From positions 372,001 to 436,000 of the forward strand of contig NC_031472.1 in assembly GCF_000006565.2 (NCBI RefSeq): DNA of 64,000 nucleotides, written 5' to 3'. This DNA is from Toxoplasma gondii ME49 (taxonomy: Eukaryota; Apicomplexa; Conoidasida; Eucoccidiorida; Sarcocystidae). Made by a program: the position numbers and the translations under genes. The notes below the pieces were generated by a model. It saw nothing but the letters and a program-made list of their open reading frames with translations, ran no database searches and was not told where the DNA came from. Shown here in pieces: positions 24,370-33,382 of the stretch. The number at the start of each line of letters is the position of its first letter. The stretch's first letter is position 1.

Positions 24370-25034
24370 AATGTATATGTTGTTGTGCGTGAATGGTGTG
24401 TCTGAATTCTTGCAACTTGTAGAACGCTTTGTTGTCTGTTTTCCGTTGGACAGCTCGACTTACTGCAGTGTCCGCAATGGCTTGACTACGAATTTGAGAG
24501 AGCAGCTGCTGCTCGAGACGATCCAACGCAAGGGCCTCTCGATCGAGCTCGCGTACAGATCTACTGATGGACCTTCTGTTCTCTCGCACAGCCTCTGCCA
24601 TGCATTAAAAAACGAAAGACACGGAAAGGACGCAGAAGGAGAAGAAGATCGAGACATTAGAATATCAGATAACTTGAGAGGAGAGACGCAGAGGCCAAGA
24701 GGTTTCCACGTGCATCTTGTCAGGGGTTTCCGGCCACCACATCGCATCACCTATCCAGGTGTATGTGCAGCACAACACGGGAGTCTACATTTGTTTGCAT
24801 CTCTTTTATTTCATGTGAATATTTGCTTGTTTAGTGAGACACATATCACTCAGCACATGCGAGCAGAAAAGTCTATGACTCAAGAGGAAGCAGTGAAAGG
24901 AGAAAAGCTGCATTCTTGCATTGGCTGTTTTGAAATCGACAAGAACAGAGCTAGGGGAAAAGCGAAGAAAGTCGAGTGACAATAAGGGGGAGAAACTCAC
25001 CATCGAGTTTTCCTTTCGAATCCGCAGCTCCCAT
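20305..25034 (-). CDS. VPS2: Vps2/CHMP2-type ESCRT-III subunit, 8 exons, 253 residues
   Basis: ESCRT-III proteins polymerise on membranes for vesicle budding, scission and abscission. Exons on the minus strand are 25034-25001, 24594-24464, 23814-23659, 23003-22911, 22517-22473, 21971-21926, 21324-21127 and 20363-20305. All junction phases agree and the total is 254 codons. Recognisable blocks in order are VRENRRSISRSVRELDRE (helix 1, about residues 14-31), VHARQIVRVRKRR (60-72), VNKTLNLPQLESVMNDF (112-128), EEMMTDVIDNA (139-149), EEAIVNQVL (159-167), and a C-terminal MIM1-type tail MEREMEKRLLYLRR ending at the stop. MIM1 tails bind the MIT domain of the Vps4 ATPase. The length is close to yeast Vps2 (232) and human CHMP2A (222). 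The start MGAADSKGKLDE lacks the usual short amphipathic helix. The exon 6/7 join is the least certain; it uses a GTGCGT donor. Confidence 0.88.
21706..21733. repeat. AT microsatellite in Vps2 intron 6
   Basis: About 12 AT dinucleotides in the intron between exons 6 and 7. Confidence 0.8.
23120..23232. repeat. AT microsatellites in Vps2 intron 3
   Basis: Two (AT)n runs, at 23120-23145 and 23215-23232. Confidence 0.8.
23359..23385. repeat. AT/AC microsatellite in Vps2 intron 3
   Basis: About 11 AT dinucleotides continuing into acacacac. Confidence 0.8.
23455..23492 (-). pseudogene. Decayed duplicate of the end of Vps2 exon 3 inside intron 3
   Basis: On the minus strand this 38-base segment reads HQLQQHLQSSA, nearly the same as the QQLQQHLQSSA that ends the real exon 3 (about 23661-23698). 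About 32 of 38 bases agree. The copy lacks the CAG/GTTCGT splice donor of the original and has no obvious acceptor, so it looks like a dead exon fragment left by a local duplication of about 206 bases. Confidence 0.55.
23546..23577. repeat. AT microsatellite in Vps2 intron 3
   Basis: About 14 AT dinucleotides between the exon 3 donor and its intronic duplicate. Confidence 0.8.
24335..24366. repeat. AT microsatellite in Vps2 intron 2
   Basis: About 16 AT dinucleotides. Confidence 0.8.
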
Positions 25035-27141
25035 GCTGTACCTAAGGAAAGGGGAATCGCTTATTCAAACGAGAAATCGAGACTCCCCGACAAACTGGAA
25101 ACGCGAGCCTGTTGTTCCACCCGATCTGCCTCCTCTCCCCTTCTGGAAGAACATAAAAACGAGCAAAACGGAAGTTCAGAAATAACATGGTTTGTCCTCA
25201 GGGCTTAGGCGATCGTTAAAGAAAGAAGGGGGAAAGAAGCTACCGAAGAATCTTGATGCACGCAGAAAAACAGAGTCGAGCGCGTAGACACGCACACACC
25301 ATACCTTTTGCAGGCAATGCGCACGACCGTCGATTCGTGGTTTTTCTAAGCGTGCAGAGGTACATACAAATAGGCTGCAAATCCAGATTTACTGAAGACG
25401 AGAGGGTGACAACAGAAGCAAAAGAAGCGGAACAGGTAGGAAGATGAGACAGGACAGAGACATTTGAAGGCTCTGCTCACACGTGTCATGAAAAACGTCC
25501 TCTGATCTTTACATCAAAAACTAGGATCGAATAAACAGAGACATTACAGTACTTAGTATACTGAATATGACTCCAGTTATGAGGTGGAGTCATCAAAACT
25601 GAGATAGATGCCGGGCTTGAGAAGGTAGCGACGACCTACTTATGCAGGATGGAGCTGGGTAAAGAAGCAAGTGCATCAGCGATGATTGTGCAGGTATGAT
25701 CCTCTCAGGGATTTAGGGTTGTAAATGAAGAAAACCAGAAAACCGACTAACCACACGGTTGTCTATTTTCGTACTTTCCAATCATAGAATGGAGTGAAAA
25801 GCAGATTTCGCTGCGAGTCGATGAGAACGTATTCAAATCATCGATGGCCTTTCTCCAGAGATATGGGGTCAGAAGAACACTCCGCTAGCGAAATCCCCAC
25901 AGGATCGACAGACAACGTCTCAGAGACTTTCTTCCAAAGGACAGATTCCGAAACAGATTTGAGCGCCGAGGGTATGGCCTGGGGGTAGCCACTTGTAAGA
26001 AGGAGAAAAGTGTAAACGTCGGCGCGAACGCTGTAGCCGTTTAAAAACTATGGGTTCATGAGGCAGACAGTGTCAGACCGTTTAGCCAGGACTCTGGGTG
26101 ATGAGAAACAAACGAATTATGGGAAGACGCCGGAGCAGTCACCCGGTTAAGGGTCGACGCGCAGCAGCGGCGAAACGACAACAACAAAAGCGCGATTTTG
26201 GTAACTCGAAAAAGCAAAGTCAAATGCTGGATTGCACCTCGCAGACATGAAATCAACAGTAAGGGTAAAAAACATCAGAATCCATCAAACCCCTGGGTAC
26301 ATTCTGAAACTGTGTGGTACAGAGCACACCTTTCTGTGTCCAAAAAACTCACTCGCTGTTGTGTCGAAGGTGAACAACAGGAAACAAACAGAAGAGCGCG
26401 ACAGTACGGCACAGACTGTGAAGACAAGCCTGGGAATGGACAATGAGGAAGAAAGTGCGAAAACCCGGCATAAAAAGTCAGCTGAAGTACATTTCCACGA
26501 AGAAATAGAAGAAACGGTTCTGCGTTTCAAAGACGAATTGAGACAAATGGGAGAAAACTCGAGCCTACGAAACAGCTCTTTCCTGGACAGCGTAGTGTGC
26601 AGCCCGTGTAGGGCGTTACACAGAGCCGATCATACAGAGGAAAACCCAGGAAAAAAAAGTCGTTTGAATCATGTTAGGAAGACGTCTTAGTATTGGCACT
26701 AGAACAGCCTGTGCTTTAAACACTCGCAAAGAGGTATTAGATGGTTATCATTACACTGTGGCTGTGGTGGACTGCAGCCATACAGAAGTTGATTGTGTAT
26801 TATCCCTGAAGTTGTATCCAGGGTCCGGGGGATAAACTATGAAGTGTAACGAGCCCATTGTAAAACAGAGCTCACAATTCTATTAGCATGTTTGCAGAAA
26901 AAATACGTCTAAAACCAACTGTGCAACCGGTCATGCAAGCCCGTTACTTTGGCCACTTTCCCCCAGTTTCATTACGCTAACTGGTATCTCTTGACCGTGT
27001 TTCGCAGCGCGGAAAACAAGCTCCCTGGAAAAAAAAACACGACAGGACTTACCGTTAAATGATTAGGTCAGAGACTTTCTTTTGTTTAAGCTACAGCTTT
27101 GTTTTGTCCGGTTACACCTTCCCCCCCAACCGGTGGCCACT
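25035..27141. other. Intergenic stretch without a supported gene
   Basis: Upstream of the Vps2 gene, so it should hold its promoter and leader. Only short frames without domains were seen. Confidence 0.4.
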
Positions 27142-27335
27142 TCACCTCGGGTAGAGCTCTTGCTTCATCACTTCCCAGTTTTCCGGTTTCTTGAAGAAGT
27201 GGCTGCTGGTACACGTCTGCAGTTGCGTGACACGCTGATATTCACGGACCTGCTTTTCGTGTTCCTCTCTACTTTCTGCCCCCATTTGCAGATTCATCCA
27301 TACTCGACTGATGGGACTCTTGTTGGCTTGGCACC
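27142..27335 (-). CDS. Possible C-terminal exon of an unresolved minus-strand gene
   Basis: The frame reads a compact, non-repetitive peptide ending FFKKPENWEVMKQELYPR and a stop. It looks like the tail of a small folded protein rather than random sequence. It has no suitable start, so upstream exons would be needed; a possible acceptor lies just before 27335. The family is not recognised. Confidence 0.35.
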
Positions 27336-28273
27336 TGCCTAGTAACTGGATGCCATTCGCGTGCAACGGCGACCTTCGCAAGCACGTTTTCGTGTGTTTC
27401 GGTTTCTCATGTTAATACACGCGTCATATGCCGGGCCATCACTGGAGCGACACAATCGAGTCTGCGCATTGCTCTCCGAATCTACGAATGCCGGTGTGGC
27501 TGGAGAAACAAGTGGGAAGCGACTCTCGATTCGAACCAGCAACCGCCATCTCAGCGCGGTTCATCACGCGAGACAGAATTCACGGCATGCCTACTTTTCG
27601 CTCGCGTCGAATTCCTGCAGAACGCCTCCCTGCCCATACGTCAGTGGTGTCTGCGTCACTGCCATGAGATCCTGTTCACACACGTCTCTTGAACTCTATT
27701 TTCAATCAACGCAAGAATTACTTCACAAAGAAGCTCCAAAGCTCGGTTTCAGCCACCAACGACGCACACCTGCTCCAATAATGAACAGTTTTCCTGCGGT
27801 GGAACCGTTTGCCTGGCCTCTAAAAGGAAAGACTTTGATACACGTATGCAAGGTTGCCATGAAATAGGGCATTCGACCTGCTGTCCCGCTGCTCCAGCCT
27901 CTCTCTTTTCAGGCTGCTGAGTCGACGTGCACAGGGCGCAGCGCCTACAGTTGCGTTTCGTCGCTCACAATTGTACCCTCAGAGAGACTCAAGTGGCTAT
28001 TCCACCACCAGAAAAACTTCTTGTTTGCTGTCACACCTCGTTGCAAGCTAGCGCAACTTCCTGGGCACACGCAACCTCAAAAATGCTTATTTGGAAACAA
28101 AAAAAACGGTGCACCCACAAACGAGACACTGTCGCAGCAACGGCTGCGCGCAAGCGCTCCACATAACTACAGTACCTCTGTGATGACACAGCACGCAAAA
28201 CTGACACTTTTGTTTCTGCCGCGTGAACGAAAACCACGCCTGTATTCGAGATTGCTTCCGAAACGATACTCAC

Positions 28274-28732
28274 TTATCGTGTTCCCGGAACGACTTCTTT
28301 CCAAAACTCAACCTGTTGCCTCTCGATTAGAAACGGCCTTCGCTTCTGACAACCTGTGTTTGTGCCTGCTACCATCACATCTCTCGTGAAAATCGACGAA
28401 AAAAGTCGACAAAACGCCACTTTGAAAGCCGAGTTTGGGCTCCTCCCTGACATGGATCGGCCTACATGCAGAAAAACGTGGCGAGTTCCCCCGCCAGATC
28501 GAAGGTTTCGCTGCAAAATCAGTTCCACGCAACACCCTGGACGTACACCGGGGAACCGCAGGCCAGCCATCGAAATTTCTGGAAAACGAACCGGCCTTTC
28601 TGCGCCTCGAAAAAACCCGTACCCGTCCTGCTGACACATATTCAGTGGTCTCACTAGCCCATGATGGCCTATCACGTAAACCGCGTTTCTATGCCGACTC
28701 GGCAACCGCTTCTTCAAGAGAATCCCCACGCG
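28274..28732 (-). CDS. Possible exon, minus strand, unknown product
   Basis: A strong pyrimidine-tract acceptor (tctctacag) precedes 28732, and from there one frame is open for 152 codons to a stop at 28274. It begins RVGILLKKRLPSRHRNAVYV and ends RQQVEFWKEVVPGTR. A GTGAGA donor early in the frame and a GTGAGT right after the stop leave room for other splicing. A short ATG frame at 29330 (MKYKEIPRLLVAVLGFLP, hydrophobic) could be its first exon, but no phase-consistent join was proven. Confidence 0.3.
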   Translation of the reverse strand, partial: RVGILLKKRLPSRHRNAVYVIGHHGLVRPLNMCQQDGYGFFRGAERPVRFPEISMAGLRFPGVRPGCCVELILQRNLRSGGGTRHVFLHVGRSMSGRSPNSAFKVAFCRLFSSIFTRDVMVAGTNTGCQKRRPFLIERQQVEFWKEVVPGTR

Positions 28733-29629
28733 CTGTAGAGACTAGACAGAGGCGAGATGAACGATCCTGAAGACTCCGCCCTGTCCACGAGTCCGCCACG
28801 CTCTTCACGGACACTCCTTTCTTTTGGCTTCCCTTGGAAGTCTCCAGGATCGCAGAGCTCCTGTCCTAAAGTCACATCATTCGCTTTTCTCAGAGTCCTC
28901 TGCTGCACCTCGTCGTGACCTCGACTGTTGCCAACAAGGTGTCGCGATCCAACCTGAGAGGTACCACTTGCCTCAGAGGGAAAATCCGAGAAAGGCACCA
29001 CCGAAACGGAAGTTTCTGCAAAATGCAAAGCGACAAAAAGAAACCGAGAAATCGTCTCCACAAAAGTATGCAGGGAATCGAGAGTCCTGGAAACAAAGTC
29101 CTGGAATCGAGAGGAGAGTACGCAAAATGTGCAGACTCTGTGGCGGTTGCGAATCGTGCCAGCAATCTGCTCCGTCTTCCAGACCCTGCCCGGAACACAA
29201 GTACCAGAAAGCGATTCCGTCAGCTCTCGGTGAATCTGAATTTTGATGACGTTTCCACGCACTGCAACAGTGGACGGGGTAGAAATCCTAATACTGCCAC
29301 GAGTAATCTTGGTATCTCTTTGTACTTCATACCCTGAAAATACTGCCCCTTTATCAGCGGGACAGCCCTCGAATCGACCTGTCAAGTTCAGGCACATCAC
29401 GCAATGTTTGTTAGTCTGGAAGCAGATACACGAACATACTCACCATCTACGCCAAGTATGCCTGCTACTTGATTGACATGAAAACACAGGAGCTGCACTA
29501 CTTTCAGTCTTCACACTGGGCAATTTCTAATGTGAACTTGCTACAGATCACGCGAGCGAAAACACTATAACAAGCAATTGCAACTTCTCTTTCTCAGTTT
29601 CTCGGCATCCACTCAGAGCGCACCGCCGT

Positions 29630-32600
29630 TCACTGTCCACCTCCCTTACCTGTTTGACCCGCGTTTTCAGAAGACGTTCCTGGCGACCTTCGTGTGCCTC
29701 CTCCACCCCAGGAACCTATCAATGAGCCATGAGAGGGGCTTCCCGTCTCTGGCCGCGTGTGTCGCCCCTCCTCGCAAACTTCTCCCGTTCGGCTTTTCGT
29801 AGACTCCGCATTTGTCGCTGCAAACCTAGGGAACGTGTCTCGTCGCTCTTCTCGAACACCCAGCGGGTGCTGCGCTGCTTCCCTGAGTCGGGACAAACCA
29901 ACGCCTCCCACTCCATTAACTTCCTTCCCCTCTGCAGTTCGCGCCCCGCCCCGCGGGTCTGCCGTCGCCTTTGCATCCGAGACACATCGAACCCCATCCG
30001 CATGAGTCGCGTCGCATGCGCCCACGGGGAGTGCGGCGCCGCAGTCGTTTCCCGAGGGGAGACAGCCGTGCTTCCCTGCTTGAGGCCTCTGCAGATTCTG
30101 AATCGGAGTTGTCCCACCTGTGGAGTGTTCAAAGGTCTGCGACGAGCGACGAGACAGGTTGGTAAGTTCCCAGTCGAGTCCGTCGGAAAGGCGCCGCTTC
30201 GAGGAGACACCTGACGCCGTCGTCCCCGCCAGTGACGGTCTCTGGCTTGGCAAGGCACTACTTTCCTCTTTCCTTGGATATGCGAGAAGCCCCGGCTCAA
30301 GGCAAGCCCCGCGTGCCCGCGGACTGAGAGACACGACCGCTCCGTCGAGCAAGTCTTGTCTCCCTTTTGTCGCACAAGTGGACGCCTGCTTGCAATGCGC
30401 CGAATACCCGCGTCCAATCCACGCCGCTTCGGCTGTCCTGGTGGACTCCGCGACACTCGCAGATCCGGATTTGCCCGCATGCCGAGGCCCCTGACCCCAC
30501 AGGTGTGTCTGGGACCTGTTGACTCCGACACCCCTTGACAGTTCTCCGTCGAGCTCTTCGGAGACGATGAGGGCCTTCGGAGACAGCTTGAAGCTGTCCT
30601 CGCTGCCGCCACGCGCTCTGGCGCTCACGCTGCTCTCTCGGCTGCTGCTCCACTCGGACTTCGGACTTTGGTCATCCGCAGAGACATTCCCCTGGCCCGT
30701 GAACTGACTGAAAAATGTCATGAACTTCATGTTGTCCCCTCTGGAATTCTCACCTCCAGAAGATGGGCTGCTACCTAACGCAAAGACATTTAACCCCTCG
30801 CGCTTCCCTTTTCGTCCTGCCGCATGCACCCCATCTGGGTCGTCGTCTTCTGTCTCCGTAACGGACCTCGACGCCCTGAGGCCGGGCCCCAGAACTCGTC
30901 CTGGAACTCGAACGAGCTGTCTCTGCCCTCGGGGCGCCGGGGCGCCACCGCCCCGCCGAGAAGGGCGAGGATCGGGGGCATCCGGGGTCTCTGTCCCCGA
31001 CCCCACAGTCACCGGAGAAGTGGAAGTGATTCCATTCCAGACTCGGTGGGCATGTGCAGAACGGCGAGGCGGAGCCCAGGGACCGCCTTCCACTCCCTCG
31101 GATACACCTGTCTCTCCTTCGTCGGCACAGGCCTCGCCCCGCGAGCTGTCTTGGCGACGTCTGTTCACGCCCTCCAACAGATCGGGAGGCGCCCCATTGC
31201 ATAGGGTGCGAGTCCTCTGTGGCGCCTGCTTGTTTGCCCTGGGTCTCTCCACAGGGACCACCACCGGGGACGGACTGGGCTCCGGGCCTGAGGAGACATC
31301 GCTGTCATCGGTTCGGAGGCCCTCGGCATTGAACATCGGGTCTCCAAAGAGCAGCGCGTGGAACAGCGAGCCCTCTGTGAAGAACTGGAGTCCAAGAGAA
31401 CTCTGCGGCCCCACGGGAGCCCCCTCCTTCGCCTGCCTGCCTCGCGATTTGCGGTGCATGCTCCGACCGCGGCGAATGCGCGACGCCGCCGCTGGCCCCT
31501 CGTACTCGGCACCTGACGCATCTCTGAGGCGTCTGCAGGCGCCTGCGCTTCGAGGAGACATCGAGGAAGCATCGGAGACAGCTAAGGACCCTGTTCTCCT
31601 TCCTTCCCGTTCTAGCGAACTCGCGTCTCTGCCGTCGCCTCGGCTCCCCCACTCCTTGTCTCCCAAATTCGTTTCAGCCATCCTGGCAGATCTCCAAATT
31701 GGGCCTGTCGCAGAAGCTTCGTCGTCGGTCCCAGCCGTCCCCGTTGCCCGTCTATTGGCCGACGCCCGCCCTCGGGTTCTCCGTTCGGCGCCGACGCCGA
31801 GGGTCCTGAGACGCAGCTCTTGGAGCAGCTGCTGCTGCTCCAGCCTCTGAGACTCGACTTCGCTGTCGGCGTCTGAACTTTCTGAAGTGGATCTGCCGTC
31901 TCCGCCCAACAACGCCCGCGAAAGCTGCACGAACTGGTTCCCGGCGTCGACTCCGAACGGTCCGCTTTCAGGCGCCAGCTCCTCACCCGTCGAGCTGCTC
32001 TCAGTCCCCGAGCTGGGCCTCCGGGGCTTCCTGGCCCGCGCCGGGTACCAGGAGACCTCGGGATCGTCGCCGACGACGGGGTCTCCTGGGGCCCTGCGGC
32101 CGACTCTGCGGCGCACCGGGCTCCGCGAAGGCGAGGGCGAGATCGACGTGCTGCTCCCAGAGCTGCTACTGGTGAAACCCTCGACATAGTGGCCGATCAC
32201 AGGGGCAAACGGCTGGTTCGAGTCGCGGACAAGGTGCGCCCAGGGCGACTCCTGTTCCGCCTCAAACGTCGGCCCAGGCGTAGCGCGCCGACCCCCTGGA
32301 GAGTTCTCTGCTTTGCCTGGAGAGGCCCGCGAGGGACTCATCCCTGTGGCCCCTGGGGTCACCTGGCCCGCTTCTGGGACGTCCCAGAGTCCCCGAAACT
32401 CTTTCTCGACCCTTGCTGAAGACGCAGACGTCTCGAGACTTGCCTGTTCGTCCAAACCCCCCGGAGATAAAGTTCTCAGCCAAGACTCCGATTTGAGTGA
32501 GCCTGGAGGGACAGCAGTGCAGGACAAGACAGCACCACTGGAGACACGGCTGGAACGGCCCTCGGTAGAGCTCCAGACCAGACCCGCCTTTGAAGGCCTC

Positions 32601-33382
32601 GAGGCTACATCGTTGACCCCCAGCGCGTCTCTCGACCCTGAAGGGTGCAAGGGCGTCTGTGAAGTCCTGGATGGCATGCACGGAGACATTTCTGGGTGCA
32701 GCGGCTGCTGCTGCGGAGCACCGGCTCCAACTGCCGACGAATGCACGCTGGAGAAGTGAGTCGGATTCGAGTGAGGGTGACTCAGAGCACCGAAGAGGGG
32801 GGCTTCACAAATCTCGGGGGACAGGCCGAGATCTCTTTCGGTATCTACGGGCGACATGTCGCCACGACGGACACCACTCAGACGCTCAGAAACCGCCACA
32901 GAAAGGAGAGGTGGAGGACAATTCGCCTCCGGAAAAGCTCGTTTCTCATCATCTGAACGAGATAACTGACGCCCGTCCATGGAGTCCCTAGGTTGCAGCA
33001 GCAAAGTGAGGGTGCTCCGAGACTCGAGAGAGCTGCGAGGCTTTCGACTCCCAGAATACTCGAGGTCCTTCTGGGTTTTCTGCATCCTGACAAAGTCTCC
33101 TGCGGGGCCCATCGCTGGAATGGCTGAGGAGGACCGGGGCGCCGAAGATCGAGAGGGCGAGGCTGTGATGAGGCAAGGAGTGGAGACGGAAGAACGTGTC
33201 ATGGAGAGGGCGCAGGGCAAGGGAGGGAACGCGAAGAAGTCAGAAGACACAGCAGGGAGAGATGAAGTGGAGAGAGACGGAGCGTTAGTCGACATGCCCG
33301 CGCGAGGACTCACAGCGTCTGTCGCGCGCGCAAGCGGGCCAAAGCCTAGCGGCTGTTCCTGGTGGAGAGGCGGACTGATCAT
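29630..33382 (-). CDS. Large disordered protein of unknown function, 1250 residues
   Basis: A single open frame of 1250 codons starts at an ATG (33382) and ends at 29630. The frame continues six codons further up only from a TTG. A tttctcgcag acceptor ends right before the ATG, so the leader is probably spliced or a short upstream coding exon is missing. The protein is rich in Ser, Gly, Arg and Pro with Ser clusters (SSSSGSSTSISPSPSRSP) and RRR/RGR patches, without a recognisable globular domain, membrane segment or signal peptide. The Ser-Pro and Arg-Ser patterns would suit a phosphorylated scaffold or nuclear protein, but that is a guess. Length without stops supports real coding; the antisense frames across it are shadows. 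Confidence 0.7.
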   Translation of the reverse strand: MISPPLHQEQPLGFGPLARATDAVSPRAGMSTNAPSLSTSSLPAVSSDFFAFPPLPCALSMTRSSVSTPCLITASPSRSSAPRSSSAIPAMGPAGDFVRMQKTQKDLEYSGSRKPRSSLESRSTLTLLLQPRDSMDGRQLSRSDDEKRAFPEANCPPPLLSVAVSERLSGVRRGDMSPVDTERDLGLSPEICEAPLFGALSHPHSNPTHFSSVHSSAVGAGAPQQQPLHPEMSPCMPSRTSQTPLHPSGSRDALGVNDVASRPSKAGLVWSSTEGRSSRVSSGAVLSCTAVPPGSLKSESWLRTLSPGGLDEQASLETSASSARVEKEFRGLWDVPEAGQVTPGATGMSPSRASPGKAENSPGGRRATPGPTFEAEQESPWAHLVRDSNQPFAPVIGHYVEGFTSSSSGSSTSISPSPSRSPVRRRVGRRAPGDPVVGDDPEVSWYPARARKPRRPSSGTESSSTGEELAPESGPFGVDAGNQFVQLSRALLGGDGRSTSESSDADSEVESQRLEQQQLLQELRLRTLGVGAERRTRGRASANRRATGTAGTDDEASATGPIWRSARMAETNLGDKEWGSRGDGRDASSLEREGRRTGSLAVSDASSMSPRSAGACRRLRDASGAEYEGPAAASRIRRGRSMHRKSRGRQAKEGAPVGPQSSLGLQFFTEGSLFHALLFGDPMFNAEGLRTDDSDVSSGPEPSPSPVVVPVERPRANKQAPQRTRTLCNGAPPDLLEGVNRRRQDSSRGEACADEGETGVSEGVEGGPWAPPRRSAHAHRVWNGITSTSPVTVGSGTETPDAPDPRPSRRGGGAPAPRGQRQLVRVPGRVLGPGLRASRSVTETEDDDPDGVHAAGRKGKREGLNVFALGSSPSSGGENSRGDNMKFMTFFSQFTGQGNVSADDQSPKSEWSSSRESSVSARARGGSEDSFKLSPKALIVSEELDGELSRGVGVNRSQTHLWGQGPRHAGKSGSASVAESTRTAEAAWIGRGYSAHCKQASTCATKGRQDLLDGAVVSLSPRARGACLEPGLLAYPRKEESSALPSQRPSLAGTTASGVSSKRRLSDGLDWELTNLSRRSSQTFEHSTGGTTPIQNLQRPQAGKHGCLPSGNDCGAALPVGACDATHADGVRCVSDAKATADPRGGARTAEGKEVNGVGGVGLSRLREAAQHPLGVREERRDTFPRFAATNAESTKSRTGEVCEEGRHTRPETGSPSHGSLIGSWGGGGTRRSPGTSSENAGQTGKGGGQ

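Noticed and set aside
27515..27545. tRNA-like TTCGAA word in a T-loop context
   Set aside because: The flanking bases do not pair as a T-stem, and no D-arm or acceptor stem was found.
30720..31850. 376-codon plus-strand frame
   Set aside because: It is antisense to the 1250-residue protein and shows only low-complexity Ser/Arg/Pro sequence.
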